DNA of 20,382 nt from Thermoguttaceae bacterium (GTDB lineage: Bacteria > Planctomycetota > Planctomycetia > Pirellulales > Thermoguttaceae). Shown here piece by piece: positions 9,363 through 17,404 of this stretch. Both the position numbers and the translations under genes were made by a program. How positions within the stretch are numbered: position 1 is the first letter of the stretch; each line of letters begins with the position of its first letter. The notes below the pieces were generated by a model. It was given only the letters and a program-made list of their open reading frames with translations. It had not been told where the DNA came from and did no database searches. The stretch spans positions 1 through 20,382 of the forward strand of contig JANLFZ010000048.1 of assembly GCA_024653385.1 (NCBI GenBank), given 5' to 3'.

Positions 9363-12300
9363 TCAGGACACGGCGGAGGCGATTGGTTCGGGCAAGTCGG
9401 CGAGTATTCGAAACAGCTCGGCGGGCTGGATGGGCTTCGTGATGTAGCCGTCCATGCCGGCCGCCAGGCACTGCTCCCGGAAACCCACCAGGGCATGGGC
9501 CGTCATCGCGATGATCGGGGTGCGGCGTCCCGAGGGTTCTTCCGCAGCCCGAATCCGCGCCGTCGCGGCCAGACCGTCCAGGTCCGGCATTTCGAGGTCC
9601 ATGAAGACGACATCGAAGTGGCCATGCACCACGGCGTCGACCGCCTCGCGGCCGTTGTCCACGATGCGGACACGGTGCCCTTGAAGTTCCAAGAGGCCGG
9701 CGGCGACCTCCTGGTTGACGGGGCTGTCGTCGACCACGAGCACATCGAGCGGTCGGGTCGGACCGGCGGCGTCCTCCGGGGTCTCCACGGTGGTTGGTTC
9801 CTGCCGCAGGCCAAGCGCTGTTTCGACCGCGGCCCGCATCGCGATCTCATCAACCGGCTTGACCAACAGGTGCGCCGTCCCCAGGCGGACACTGGCCTCG
9901 GAGCGGTCGATCCAGCCGGCCGGAATCAAGAGCACGACGGGGCAAGACCCGATGGCGTGCTCGCGGCACAGTGTCTCGGCAAGCTCGAGATTCGCGTCCG
10001 GTCCCGGCCCCGCATCGACGACCACCAGCGACAACCGTCGGCCCTCGGAGGCGATGGCGCCCAGGGCCGCGATGGCTCCTTCCAGCCCGTCCGCCACGGC
10101 AGTGTCGAGGCCCAATGCCTCGAGCATGTCGCGGCAGGCCCGCCGCAGGCTGGCGTTCGTGCAAACCAGAAGGGCCGCGGCGCCGGGCTTTAGGGACCAC
10201 GGCGCCGGCGCTTGCGACAAGCAGACCTCCAGGGCGACCGTGAAATGGAACCGGCTGCCGCGACCCTGGTCGCTCTCGACCCAGATCCGGCCGCCCATCA
10301 GCGTCACCAACTGCGACGAGATGGCCAGTCCAAGACCGCTGCCTCCGAAACGGCGGGTCATGGTACTGTCGCCTTGGCGGAATGCCTCGAAGATCTTCCG
10401 CTGCTGATCGGCGGGGATGCCCACGCCGGTGTCCTCGACGACAAAGTGCAGCGTCGTTTTCTGGGGCCCGGGGTCTTCCGCCTCGACGTGGACGACCACC
10501 TCGCCCGTTTCGGTGAACTTGACCGCGTTGCCCACGAGGTTCACGAGAATCTGGCGCAGCCGGTTGGCGTCGCCCAATAGCGCGTCGGGGGTTCCCGGGA
10601 CGATGCGCACGACCAGCTCGATACCCTTTTGCGAGGCAGCGACCGCCATCAACCGAACCGCGTCGCCGACCACGGCGCGGAGCGACAGCGGGATCCGCTC
10701 CAATTCCATCTTGCCCGCCTCGATCTTCGAAAGATCGAGGATGTCGTTCAGCAGCGTCAAGAGCGAGTTCGCCGACTGCTTGACGACCGACAAGTAGCCG
10801 CGCTGCTGATCGGACAACGGCGTGCGAAGTGCCAGCTCGGTCATCCCCAACACGCCGTTCATCGGGGTGCGGATCTCGTGGCTCATCGTCGCCAGGAAGC
10901 GGCTCTTGGCCTCGTTGGCCTGGCGGAGCCCTTCCTGGACGCGCAGGAGTTCCTCGGCGACGCGTTCCAACGCGCGATTCGAACGGGCCAGTTCCTGCGC
11001 GCGGGCCTCGGCGGCCGCGGTGCGTTCGGCCACGCGGCGTTCGAGCGTCTCGTTGAGCCGCTGCAATTCGGTGAACCCCTCGGCGTTCTCCAAGGCCGCC
11101 CCCGCGATCGCCGCGATGAAGTCGGCCAGCCGTTCTTCGTCCGGGCCGAACAGGCGCCGGACGTGCCGATGGGTGACATAGAAACAAGCGACGGCCTGGC
11201 CCCGCACGAAAATCGGCGCGCACAGGGCCGACCGCTCGTCCGGATCGGCGACCGCGCTCGCGGCCGCCGGGGCCGGCTGTTCGACGAAGGCCAGGGCCCG
11301 ACGCGCCCCGAGCGATCGGTCGATCGTGGCGTGGTCGACGTCGCCGGCGTCTCCGCCCGCAAGGAGGGCCAGGTGGGTCGTGTCGCCCAGGGGATCGATC
11401 GAGAAGACCGCGCAGTCCTCGCCGCGCAGGAGCCGCAGTGCCGCGGAGTGGACTTCCTGAAAGATGGCCTCCGGCGACAGCGCCGAAGCGATTTTTCGGC
11501 CTGCGTCGAGCACCGTGTCGAAGCGGTCGGCCAACGAGAGGCTGGTGAGTTCCCGGGAAGCTCCCTGGTCGAACCCGCATTGATCGAATGCCCGAAGATC
11601 CGCGAGGATGGCGCGCGCGGCAGCCCGATCCGTCTCGGTTCCCGACCATCCCGCCTCCTCGCCGACCCGCGCGCGAGCCAAGAGCGTTTGCGCCTCCTCG
11701 TAGCGGGCGTGCTGGCGGCGCGCGGCAACGAGGCTCCGATCGAACAGGCGGCGGGCCTGCCGGGGCCGGCCTTTCATGGCCGAGATCAAGGCCAACTCGC
11801 GGAGCACCTGGGGAAGATCGTTCCGGCAAAGCCGCGAGGCGCCGAGGGCGCGCCGGGCGGCCCGCCACGCTTGCTCCAGCAACTCGCGGCGCCGCCGGGG
11901 AGTATAGTCGCGCACTTGCTCCGCCATGCGGCGTTTCGCCGTGGCCAGCCATGCCAAGAGCGGAAGCGTGTATGCATTCCGGACGCCTGCCTTCTCGGCC
12001 ACGCCGATGGCCTCTTCCATGACGGCGGCGGCGCGGTCGGGGACCCCGGCGCCCAAGAGCCGGAGCCCCTCGGCAAACAGGACTTGAGCCCGGCCTTGGG
12101 CATCGTGCCGCACCCGCGCCAGCTCGATTTTCAGCAGGTCCTCCGGAACGTTCCCACCGGTCGCCCGCGCCCAGACCTCCAGAATGATGCCCGAGGCCTG
12201 TTCATCGCCCAGCTCGATTCCCAGCCGGTGGTTCGCGCGCGATTCCTCCACGGCGCCTTGCAAGTCGCCCAGGTGGTACAACGCCGCGGCGAGTTGATAG

Positions 12301-15300
12301 CGCGCAATGTGGACCTGCCAGTAGTCGCCCATGCGGTCCAGAAGGCGCACGGCCTCGCGGCAGGTCGTCACGCAGTCCTCGAAACGCGACGCGGCGTAGA
12401 GCACCACGCCGTAGTAAACCAGCGTCTGCCCCTGGCCCCACAAGTCGCCCAGGGCCTTGCGAATGGCCAGCGATTTCTGGGCGTAGACCTCGGCCCTGCC
12501 GAACCAGGGCACCAGGGTCATGACCGGGGCGTGTTCCGAGTAGGCGTGGGCCAGTTCGGCCGACGGGGGGTGCCGCTCGGCCAGATTGAGGTGGCGCAGA
12601 TGCGCCCACGCACAGGCCGGTTTGCTCCGGCAGTACCAATAGCCGTGCGCCAAATTGCTGAACAGGCGCAGGGTCAACCGCTCGGCGTCGGCCAGCGGCC
12701 GCTTGCGCCGGTGGACGAAGAGCCGGGGAAAACAGGTGTGGAGGGCCTGGACCAAGACCTCCCAAAGCAAGAGGAGCCCAAGGACCAGACGCCGGTGCGG
12801 AACGAACCGCCCCAAGAGGCGAAGCGCGTGCTCGAAGTCGCCGACCGCGCGATCCATGTCGCCTCGTTTGAACGCCAGTTCTCCCAGTTTCCCCCGGACC
12901 TGGGCCTCGGCAACCGGTCCTTCGGCCAGCGAGGCGGCGGTCTCGAACACCTTGCCCGCCTCATCGTAGCGCCCGCGCAGCAAGAGGACGTCGCCGAGCC
13001 CCTCGGCGATCCGCAGCCGGATGGTCGGGCGTTCGACGCCGGCCAGCGCGGCGCCGCGCTGCGCAATGCGGTATTGCTGTTCGGCGACCTCGAGGGCGTG
13101 TTGGCTTCGGGCCTGCTCGGCCGCGTCGAGGGCATATGGCAAGGCCAATTCGGGAAGGCCCGCCGCATCGAAGTGATAGGCGAGGTCCGGAGCACGCCTA
13201 GGCGACTGTTTCTCGATCCGGATTGCCGCCTGATAATGCAAGGCGCGCCGCTGGCCGAGGGTCATCCGTTCAAGGAGGGCCGAACGGATCTTGTCGTGGA
13301 CGAAGAGGCACCGCGCCTGGTCGGGCCGCGACCAGACGAGCCGGCGTCGCCGGGCCTCGTCCAGGGCGGCCACGGCTTGGGCGGGCGTCTGGCCGGCCAG
13401 ATCGGCCGCCGCGTCGAGATCGAACTCCTTTCCCACGACCGCTCCGGTCGCTCTCTTGGCGGCCGACTCGGCAGGCAAGAGATCCAACCGCCGGGCCAAC
13501 AGGACGCCCGCGTGGCTCGACGAGCGTGCCTCGGCCAAAGCGGGCGTTTCCGCGCGCCACCCTCCCGCGTCGCTCACCAACGCGCCGCACTCGACAAAGC
13601 CACGAAGCACGGCGGAAGCCATGAACGGGCTTCCTTCGGCAAGACGCGTGATCTCGGTCATGGCGGCTTCGGGAACCGGGCCGGCCATCGACTGCACAAG
13701 CTGCCTCACTTCGTCGGGCAGCAACGGCGCCAAGCGCAGATGCGCCGACGGCTCGAGACTGCGCCAGGGGTGGTCGGCCTGGACTTCTTCGCTGCGAAAC
13801 GCCGCGATCAGCATGACGTGGCGCCGACCGCGCGCCGGTCCGTCGCACGACGATTGCCACCGCCGCACGAGGCGGCACGTCAACTCGTCGGCCCATTGGC
13901 AGTCGTCGAGGATGACCAAGGCCGGGCGCTCCGGCGTGCCAAGGGCGTCGAGGAAGCGGGCCAGCGCTTCGATCGTGCGCGTTTCGCCGGATGCCTCGGG
14001 GGCCAAGGGGCACGATCGCGCGCCGCCGAGCACGGCGTTCAATCCGGGCAGCGCCGCGGCGACCGCCTCGCCAAAATGGCCCAGTCGCTCGGCGACCGCG
14101 TCGGCCAGGCCCGGCTGCGTCCTGCGCGCCGCGAGCACCCCCTCGACGATGCCGTCGAGCAGGCAGAACGGGTGCTGCGCCACCTCGCTCGATCCCTGTC
14201 CGCGGAGGATCCAGAACCCGTCGCGGGCCGCGCGCTGGCTCGTCTCGGCCAACAGACGGGTCTTGCCCCCACCCGACTCTCCTTCGAGCAGGACCAGTCC
14301 CCCTTGTCCGCGTCGCGCCCGGCGAAGTTGTTCGTCGAGTTCGGCCAGTTCCCGGGCGCGGGCGACGAAGGCCGGCTCGGTCAGCGTGGCCCGCCGGTCT
14401 TGCGCGCCGATCACCACGGCCGGGTCCGCATCGCCCCGGTGCAAGGCTTGGGCGATGGCCTCGAGGTCCGCCAGCGCCGCCTCGGCCGACTGGTAACGGT
14501 CGCGCGGGTCCTTGTGCAAGAGGCGGGCGATAAGTTCATCCAGCGCCCGCGGCACCGCTATGCCGAGCGATCGGAGTCGTGGAACACTCGATGTCATGTG
14601 CTCGAAGAGCACCGCGCCCGGGCTGTCGCCCTGGAACGGCGGACGCCCGGCAAGGCAGGCGAACAACACCACGCCCGCCGAATACAAGTCCGACGGCTCC
14701 GAAACGTCCTGGTCGATCGAGCCGGCTTGCTCGGGCGACAGGTACCGGCTAGCCGCCAAGGCGTGTTCTCGGGAATCCTCGCCGGTGGAAAGCGTCGCGG
14801 CCGGGCCGAAGTCGACCAGCACCAGCTTCCATCGATCGCTTTCGCCGGTGACGATCAGGTTGGACGGCCGCACGCCGCGGTGCACGACCCGGCGCGCGTG
14901 CAGAGTCCTCAGTGCCCCCAACAGGCAGCGCCCCGCGGCCAGCGTTTCGACCAGGCTCAGCGGTCCTCGCAGCAACCGGTCGGAAAGCGGCTCCCCCGCG
15001 ACAAACGCGGAAACCAGAAGGTACGCGTCCCCCTCGGGCCCTGCATAAAGGAGCGGGGCGACCCACGGGCAGTCGAGGCCCTCCAGCAGCGAGGCCTCGT
15101 GCTCCAACCGCATCAACGTGCCCGGCGCCAGCGCGCCGCGCGGGATCGCCTTGAGGACGACTTCCTGGCTGGTCTTCCGATCCAATCCGAGCCACGTTTC
15201 AACGCCCTGGTGGCTCGCCAGCCGCCGCAGTAGCGTGAAACGGCCGGCCCCGGCTGGCTCCCCGGCATGGAGACCCAAGAGGCAAGGTTGGGCTTTGCCA

Positions 15301-15329
15301 CCAAGGGTTTGGTTAGGATCGGTCGCCAT
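9363..15329 (-). CDS. Giant Ser/Thr-kinase-like/AAA ATPase/GAF/hybrid histidine kinase
   Basis: A 1988-residue cytoplasmic signalling protein with no membrane helices. Domains in order: Ser/Thr protein kinase fold (about 25-290), AAA_16-type ATPase (about 320-640, Walker A GESGGGKT with K356, Walker B VILDDCQWAD), helical TPR-like region (about 690-1160), GAF (about 1263-1415), coiled coil, HisKA with H1484 in ATMSHEIRTPMN, HATPase (about 1587-1700; DTGVGIP, GGSGLGLAIS), a degenerate receiver (about 1720-1840), and a canonical receiver with phospho-acceptor D1911 in FMDLEMPDLDG. This is the multi-sensor signal transduction multi-kinase layout. The kinase domain keeps VLK K60 and the DFG D173, but the catalytic loop reads HRG (150-152) instead of HRD and the glycine loop is degenerate, so it may be a pseudokinase. 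No Hpt domain is present. The ATG at 15329 is preferred over a GTG at 15356 because of AAGGAG just upstream. Confidence 0.93.
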   Translation of the reverse strand: MATDPNQTLGGKAQPCLLGLHAGEPAGAGRFTLLRRLASHQGVETWLGLDRKTSQEVVLKAIPRGALAPGTLMRLEHEASLLEGLDCPWVAPLLYAGPEGDAYLLVSAFVAGEPLSDRLLRGPLSLVETLAAGRCLLGALRTLHARRVVHRGVRPSNLIVTGESDRWKLVLVDFGPAATLSTGEDSREHALAASRYLSPEQAGSIDQDVSEPSDLYSAGVVLFACLAGRPPFQGDSPGAVLFEHMTSSVPRLRSLGIAVPRALDELIARLLHKDPRDRYQSAEAALADLEAIAQALHRGDADPAVVIGAQDRRATLTEPAFVARARELAELDEQLRRARRGQGGLVLLEGESGGGKTRLLAETSQRAARDGFWILRGQGSSEVAQHPFCLLDGIVEGVLAARRTQPGLADAVAERLGHFGEAVAAALPGLNAVLGGARSCPLAPEASGETRTIEALARFLDALGTPERPALVILDDCQWADELTCRLVRRWQSSCDGPARGRRHVMLIAAFRSEEVQADHPWRSLEPSAHLRLAPLLPDEVRQLVQSMAGPVPEAAMTEITRLAEGSPFMASAVLRGFVECGALVSDAGGWRAETPALAEARSSSHAGVLLARRLDLLPAESAAKRATGAVVGKEFDLDAAADLAGQTPAQAVAALDEARRRRLVWSRPDQARCLFVHDKIRSALLERMTLGQRRALHYQAAIRIEKQSPRRAPDLAYHFDAAGLPELALPYALDAAEQARSQHALEVAEQQYRIAQRGAALAGVERPTIRLRIAEGLGDVLLLRGRYDEAGKVFETAASLAEGPVAEAQVRGKLGELAFKRGDMDRAVGDFEHALRLLGRFVPHRRLVLGLLLLWEVLVQALHTCFPRLFVHRRKRPLADAERLTLRLFSNLAHGYWYCRSKPACAWAHLRHLNLAERHPPSAELAHAYSEHAPVMTLVPWFGRAEVYAQKSLAIRKALGDLWGQGQTLVYYGVVLYAASRFEDCVTTCREAVRLLDRMGDYWQVHIARYQLAAALYHLGDLQGAVEESRANHRLGIELGDEQASGIILEVWARATGGNVPEDLLKIELARVRHDAQGRAQVLFAEGLRLLGAGVPDRAAAVMEEAIGVAEKAGVRNAYTLPLLAWLATAKRRMAEQVRDYTPRRRRELLEQAWRAARRALGASRLCRNDLPQVLRELALISAMKGRPRQARRLFDRSLVAARRQHARYEEAQTLLARARVGEEAGWSGTETDRAAARAILADLRAFDQCGFDQGASRELTSLSLADRFDTVLDAGRKIASALSPEAIFQEVHSAALRLLRGEDCAVFSIDPLGDTTHLALLAGGDAGDVDHATIDRSLGARRALAFVEQPAPAAASAVADPDERSALCAPIFVRGQAVACFYVTHRHVRRLFGPDEERLADFIAAIAGAALENAEGFTELQRLNETLERRVAERTAAAEARAQELARSNRALERVAEELLRVQEGLRQANEAKSRFLATMSHEIRTPMNGVLGMTELALRTPLSDQQRGYLSVVKQSANSLLTLLNDILDLSKIEAGKMELERIPLSLRAVVGDAVRLMAVAASQKGIELVVRIVPGTPDALLGDANRLRQILVNLVGNAVKFTETGEVVVHVEAEDPGPQKTTLHFVVEDTGVGIPADQQRKIFEAFRQGDSTMTRRFGGSGLGLAISSQLVTLMGGRIWVESDQGRGSRFHFTVALEVCLSQAPAPWSLKPGAAALLVCTNASLRRACRDMLEALGLDTAVADGLEGAIAALGAIASEGRRLSLVVVDAGPGPDANLELAETLCREHAIGSCPVVLLIPAGWIDRSEASVRLGTAHLLVKPVDEIAMRAAVETALGLRQEPTTVETPEDAAGPTRPLDVLVVDDSPVNQEVAAGLLELQGHRVRIVDNGREAVDAVVHGHFDVVFMDLEMPDLDGLAATARIRAAEEPSGRRTPIIAMTAHALVGFREQCLAAGMDGYITKPIQPAELFRILADLPEPIASAVS

Positions 15330-15333
15330 CGGA

Positions 15334-15339
15334 CTCCTT
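15334..15339 (-). promoter_or_regulatory. Ribosome binding site that sets the giant kinase start
   Basis: On the minus strand the sequence reads AAGGAG, four bases before the ATG at 15329. No comparable site precedes the GTG at 15356, which favours the shorter protein. Confidence 0.65.
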
Positions 15340-15402
15340 GGGGCTCGTCGCGTCACCGGAGCGTCCCGCTCGCCCGCCTGACGCTCTCTCGAAATCTAGC
15401 TT

Positions 15403-15425
15403 TTCGCCGTTTCGCAAGCGGCGAA
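15403..15425. repeat. Inverted repeat in the divergent region
   Basis: TTCGCCG (15403-15409) and CGGCGAA (15419-15425) form a 7-bp perfect stem with a 9-base spacer, 73 bases upstream of the giant kinase start. It is a plausible operator for either divergent gene. Confidence 0.4.
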
Positions 15426-15635
15426 CCGCCAGTCCTTTGCCGCCGGCTTCGTCCCACGCAATACATCCGTGGGGGGGTGGCGGTCTCCTCGATTCGTATG
15501 ATCGTTACCGGCGCGTCCCGACGCAATTACGTCACGGCACCAGTCAGCCCAGGCCGCAGGCGGAACGCGAGGATTACCAGCGGTATTGGCGGGCAGGAAA
15601 TTCATGGCATTCTTGCAGGTTCCCGTGGCAACGAA

Positions 15636-15665
15636 TTGACAGGTCGCGCCGGTGCTAATCAGAAT
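15636..15665 (+). promoter_or_regulatory. Candidate sigma70 promoter of the methyltransferase-DUF2721 pair
   Basis: A perfect TTGACA (15636-15641) is followed after 18 bases by CAGAAT (15660-15665, 4 of 6 matches), then G. The predicted leader is about 70 bases, ending with AAGGTAGG before the ATG at 15741. Confidence 0.45.
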
Positions 15666-15740
15666 GTGGCGCGCTTCGGCGATCGCAAGGGGCAGACAAG
15701 TGCGTGTGTTTTCCCGTCTCTTCTCAAGGTAGGCCCAGCC

Positions 15741-16835
15741 ATGCGAACAGAGGTGGAGCGTTTCTTTTCGAACGAGGTCACAAGACTGACGGCAACCCTC
15801 GCGGAGATGGACCGGAAAATCGACCCGTCGGCCGAGGCCCGCAAGGACGACGTGTTCGCGGAACTGAGCGAGTCGATCGACCGCGCTTTGGCGGCGTGCA
15901 AGGCGCTCGAAGAACGTCTCGAGGACGATCCGCAGACCCTCGAGGACGCCAAGGCCCGATTCCGCGAGGCGGTCGCGCCGTGGTTCGACAAGAGTTGGTT
16001 CATGCACCGGTCCAAGGTGAAGCCCCGGGGATACCCCGGCGACTACGAGCTGATGGCCTCGATCTACGACGGCGTGCCGAAGTCGCGGGGATTGGGCGGG
16101 TACTTGGACATCTACATCCTGGGTTCGACCCTGGGCCGCGCGGTCACGTTCCGCATGCAGGAGGCCAGACGGTTTTTGATCGACGAACTCGCGCGGCGGC
16201 GCGGCGAGGTCTCCGTGCTGAACGTCGCGTGCGGTCCGTGCCGCGAATACGCGGGCGGGCTCGACCGGCCCGACCAATCGAAGATCCGCATCACCTGTGT
16301 CGATGCCGACCGGCAGGCCCTGGAGTACGTCGAGGCGCGGATCACCACGGTCGCGCCTCCCAGCCTCGACCTCCAGTGCGTGTGCTATAACGCCCTGCGC
16401 ATGAGTTCGGCGAAGGCGAACATCGAGCGGTTCGGCCGGCCCGACATCATCTACAGCGTCGGCCTGTGCGACTACATCCCCGATCGTCCCCTGGTCGCCA
16501 TGCTCCGCGGCTGGCGCGAGACGGTCAACGACGGGGGAGTGGTCTATGTCGCCCTGAAGGACATCCGCCGCTACGACAAGACCGTCTACCAGTGGGCACT
16601 CGACTGGTACTTCTTCGAGCGAACCGAGGAGGACTGCCGCCGCCTGTTCGAGCAGGCGGGATACGACATGGACGCGGTGACGATGGCACGCGAGGCGACC
16701 GGGGCGATCATGAACTTCACCTGCCGTCCGCGCCCCGCGGCCATCGTTCGCGTGGACGCTCCCGAGGCCCCGCGCGAAGCGCATGTGGACACGGCGGCAC
16801 GTACCGGACAGTCCGCTGCGCCGCGCTCAAGTTGA
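15741..16835 (+). CDS. SAM-dependent methyltransferase, possibly PhcB-like
   Basis: A 364-residue protein. An amino-terminal helical region (1-75) is followed by a conserved-looking block WFDKSWFMHRSKVKPRGYPG-DYELMASIY (81-109). A class I methyltransferase fold comes next: motif I VLNVACGPCREY (159-170), motif II ITCVDAD (184-190), post-I YNALRM, and IIYSVGLCDYIPD (236-248). The RGYPGDYE block with this fold recalls proteins annotated as extracellular factor 3-hydroxypalmitic acid methyl ester biosynthesis proteins (related to Ralstonia PhcB). That recollection is from memory and could be wrong. If right, the enzyme would methylate a 3-hydroxy fatty acid to make a diffusible signal. The ATG at 15741 is chosen because the protein becomes family-like from there; upstream frame to 15267 overlaps the kinase gene. 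DUF2721 starts 7 bases after its stop. Confidence 0.8.
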   Translation: MRTEVERFFSNEVTRLTATLAEMDRKIDPSAEARKDDVFAELSESIDRALAACKALEERLEDDPQTLEDAKARFREAVAPWFDKSWFMHRSKVKPRGYPGDYELMASIYDGVPKSRGLGGYLDIYILGSTLGRAVTFRMQEARRFLIDELARRRGEVSVLNVACGPCREYAGGLDRPDQSKIRITCVDADRQALEYVEARITTVAPPSLDLQCVCYNALRMSSAKANIERFGRPDIIYSVGLCDYIPDRPLVAMLRGWRETVNDGGVVYVALKDIRRYDKTVYQWALDWYFFERTEEDCRRLFEQAGYDMDAVTMAREATGAIMNFTCRPRPAAIVRVDAPEAPREAHVDTAARTGQSAAPRSS

Positions 16836-16842
16836 ACCCCGT

Positions 16843-17388
16843 ATGCTCGAAACGCTGCGGATTATCCAGAGTCTTGTCGCGCCGGTCGTCGTCATCTCGG
16901 CGAACGGGTTGCTGTGCCTGGCACTGTACAACCGGCTGGCCGCCGTGGTCAGCCGGATGCGCACGATCAACAAGGAACGGTTCGATCTGTTGGCGCGGCT
17001 GTCGGCCGAACGCGGACACGAAGCCAAGCCGGCGGATGGCAAGAGCCTCGAAACGCGACTCCACGTGCTCGACGAACTGGGACACCAGTTGTTCGAGCGA
17101 GCGCGCCTGATACGCGACTCGCTGGTGTGTCTGCTGGTTGCCGTCCTGGCGATGCTCGCCTGTTCGCTGGCCTTGGGATTGGAGCCGCTGTCGCCAACGT
17201 TCGGCCTGGCGGCCTTGGCGCTGTTCGTGGTGGGGATTGTCGTCATGATGGCGGGAATCGTTCGGGCCATTCAGGACCTGGGGGCCACGCTCGACCCCCT
17301 GCGGTTCGAACACGACATGATCGAGGCGTCCCAGCCGGACTCCAACGGCGCTGCAAGCGGCAACGGAAACGCAACCGAGACCCTGTGA
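16843..17388 (+). CDS. DUF2721 family membrane protein
   Basis: A 181-residue inner-membrane protein of unknown function. The amino end IQSLVAPVVVISANGLLCLALYNRLAAVVSRMR (written here in two parts: residues 8-26 membrane, 27-40 basic and cytoplasmic) is the hallmark of DUF2721. A predicted helical linker runs 41-92, followed by two further membrane segments at about 93-112 and 119-141. The polar, low-complexity tail DSNGAASGNGNATE ends the protein. The ATG at 16843 gives the family amino terminus and lies 7 bases after the methyltransferase stop, so the two are probably co-transcribed. A frame extension back to 16783 overlaps the methyltransferase and is not needed. Its stop faces that of the Clp_N membrane gene 16 bases away. 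Confidence 0.88.
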   Translation: MLETLRIIQSLVAPVVVISANGLLCLALYNRLAAVVSRMRTINKERFDLLARLSAERGHEAKPADGKSLETRLHVLDELGHQLFERARLIRDSLVCLLVAVLAMLACSLALGLEPLSPTFGLAALALFVVGIVVMMAGIVRAIQDLGATLDPLRFEHDMIEASQPDSNGAASGNGNATETL

Positions 17389-17404
17389 AGCGCGCCGGCG
17401 GGCC

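Larger units (their letters stand above)
15330..15740. other. Divergent intergenic region, giant kinase / methyltransferase
   Basis: These 411 bases separate two divergent genes. Read from the left they hold the Shine-Dalgarno of the giant kinase, an inverted repeat (15403-15425), a G-run near 15472-15477 and a promoter-like element for the methyltransferase (15636-15665). A frame is open through the region on the plus strand but shows no protein-family signature and no convincing start. I see no RNA gene. Confidence 0.6.

Noticed and set aside
10629..15233. A 1534-codon open frame on the plus strand antisense to the giant kinase.
   Set aside because: It lies wholly opposite a gene with clear domains; its translation is low-complexity and rich in Arg, Gly and Gln without family motifs. 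High GC at third positions suppresses stops in this antisense frame.
15330..15356. GTG start nine codons upstream for the giant kinase.
   Set aside because: The ATG at 15329 has AAGGAG directly upstream and the GTG has none.
15267..15740. Extension of the methyltransferase by 158 codons.
   Set aside because: The extension overlaps the start of the giant kinase, contains a promoter-like element and shows no conserved-looking sequence; the protein becomes family-like from the ATG at 15741.
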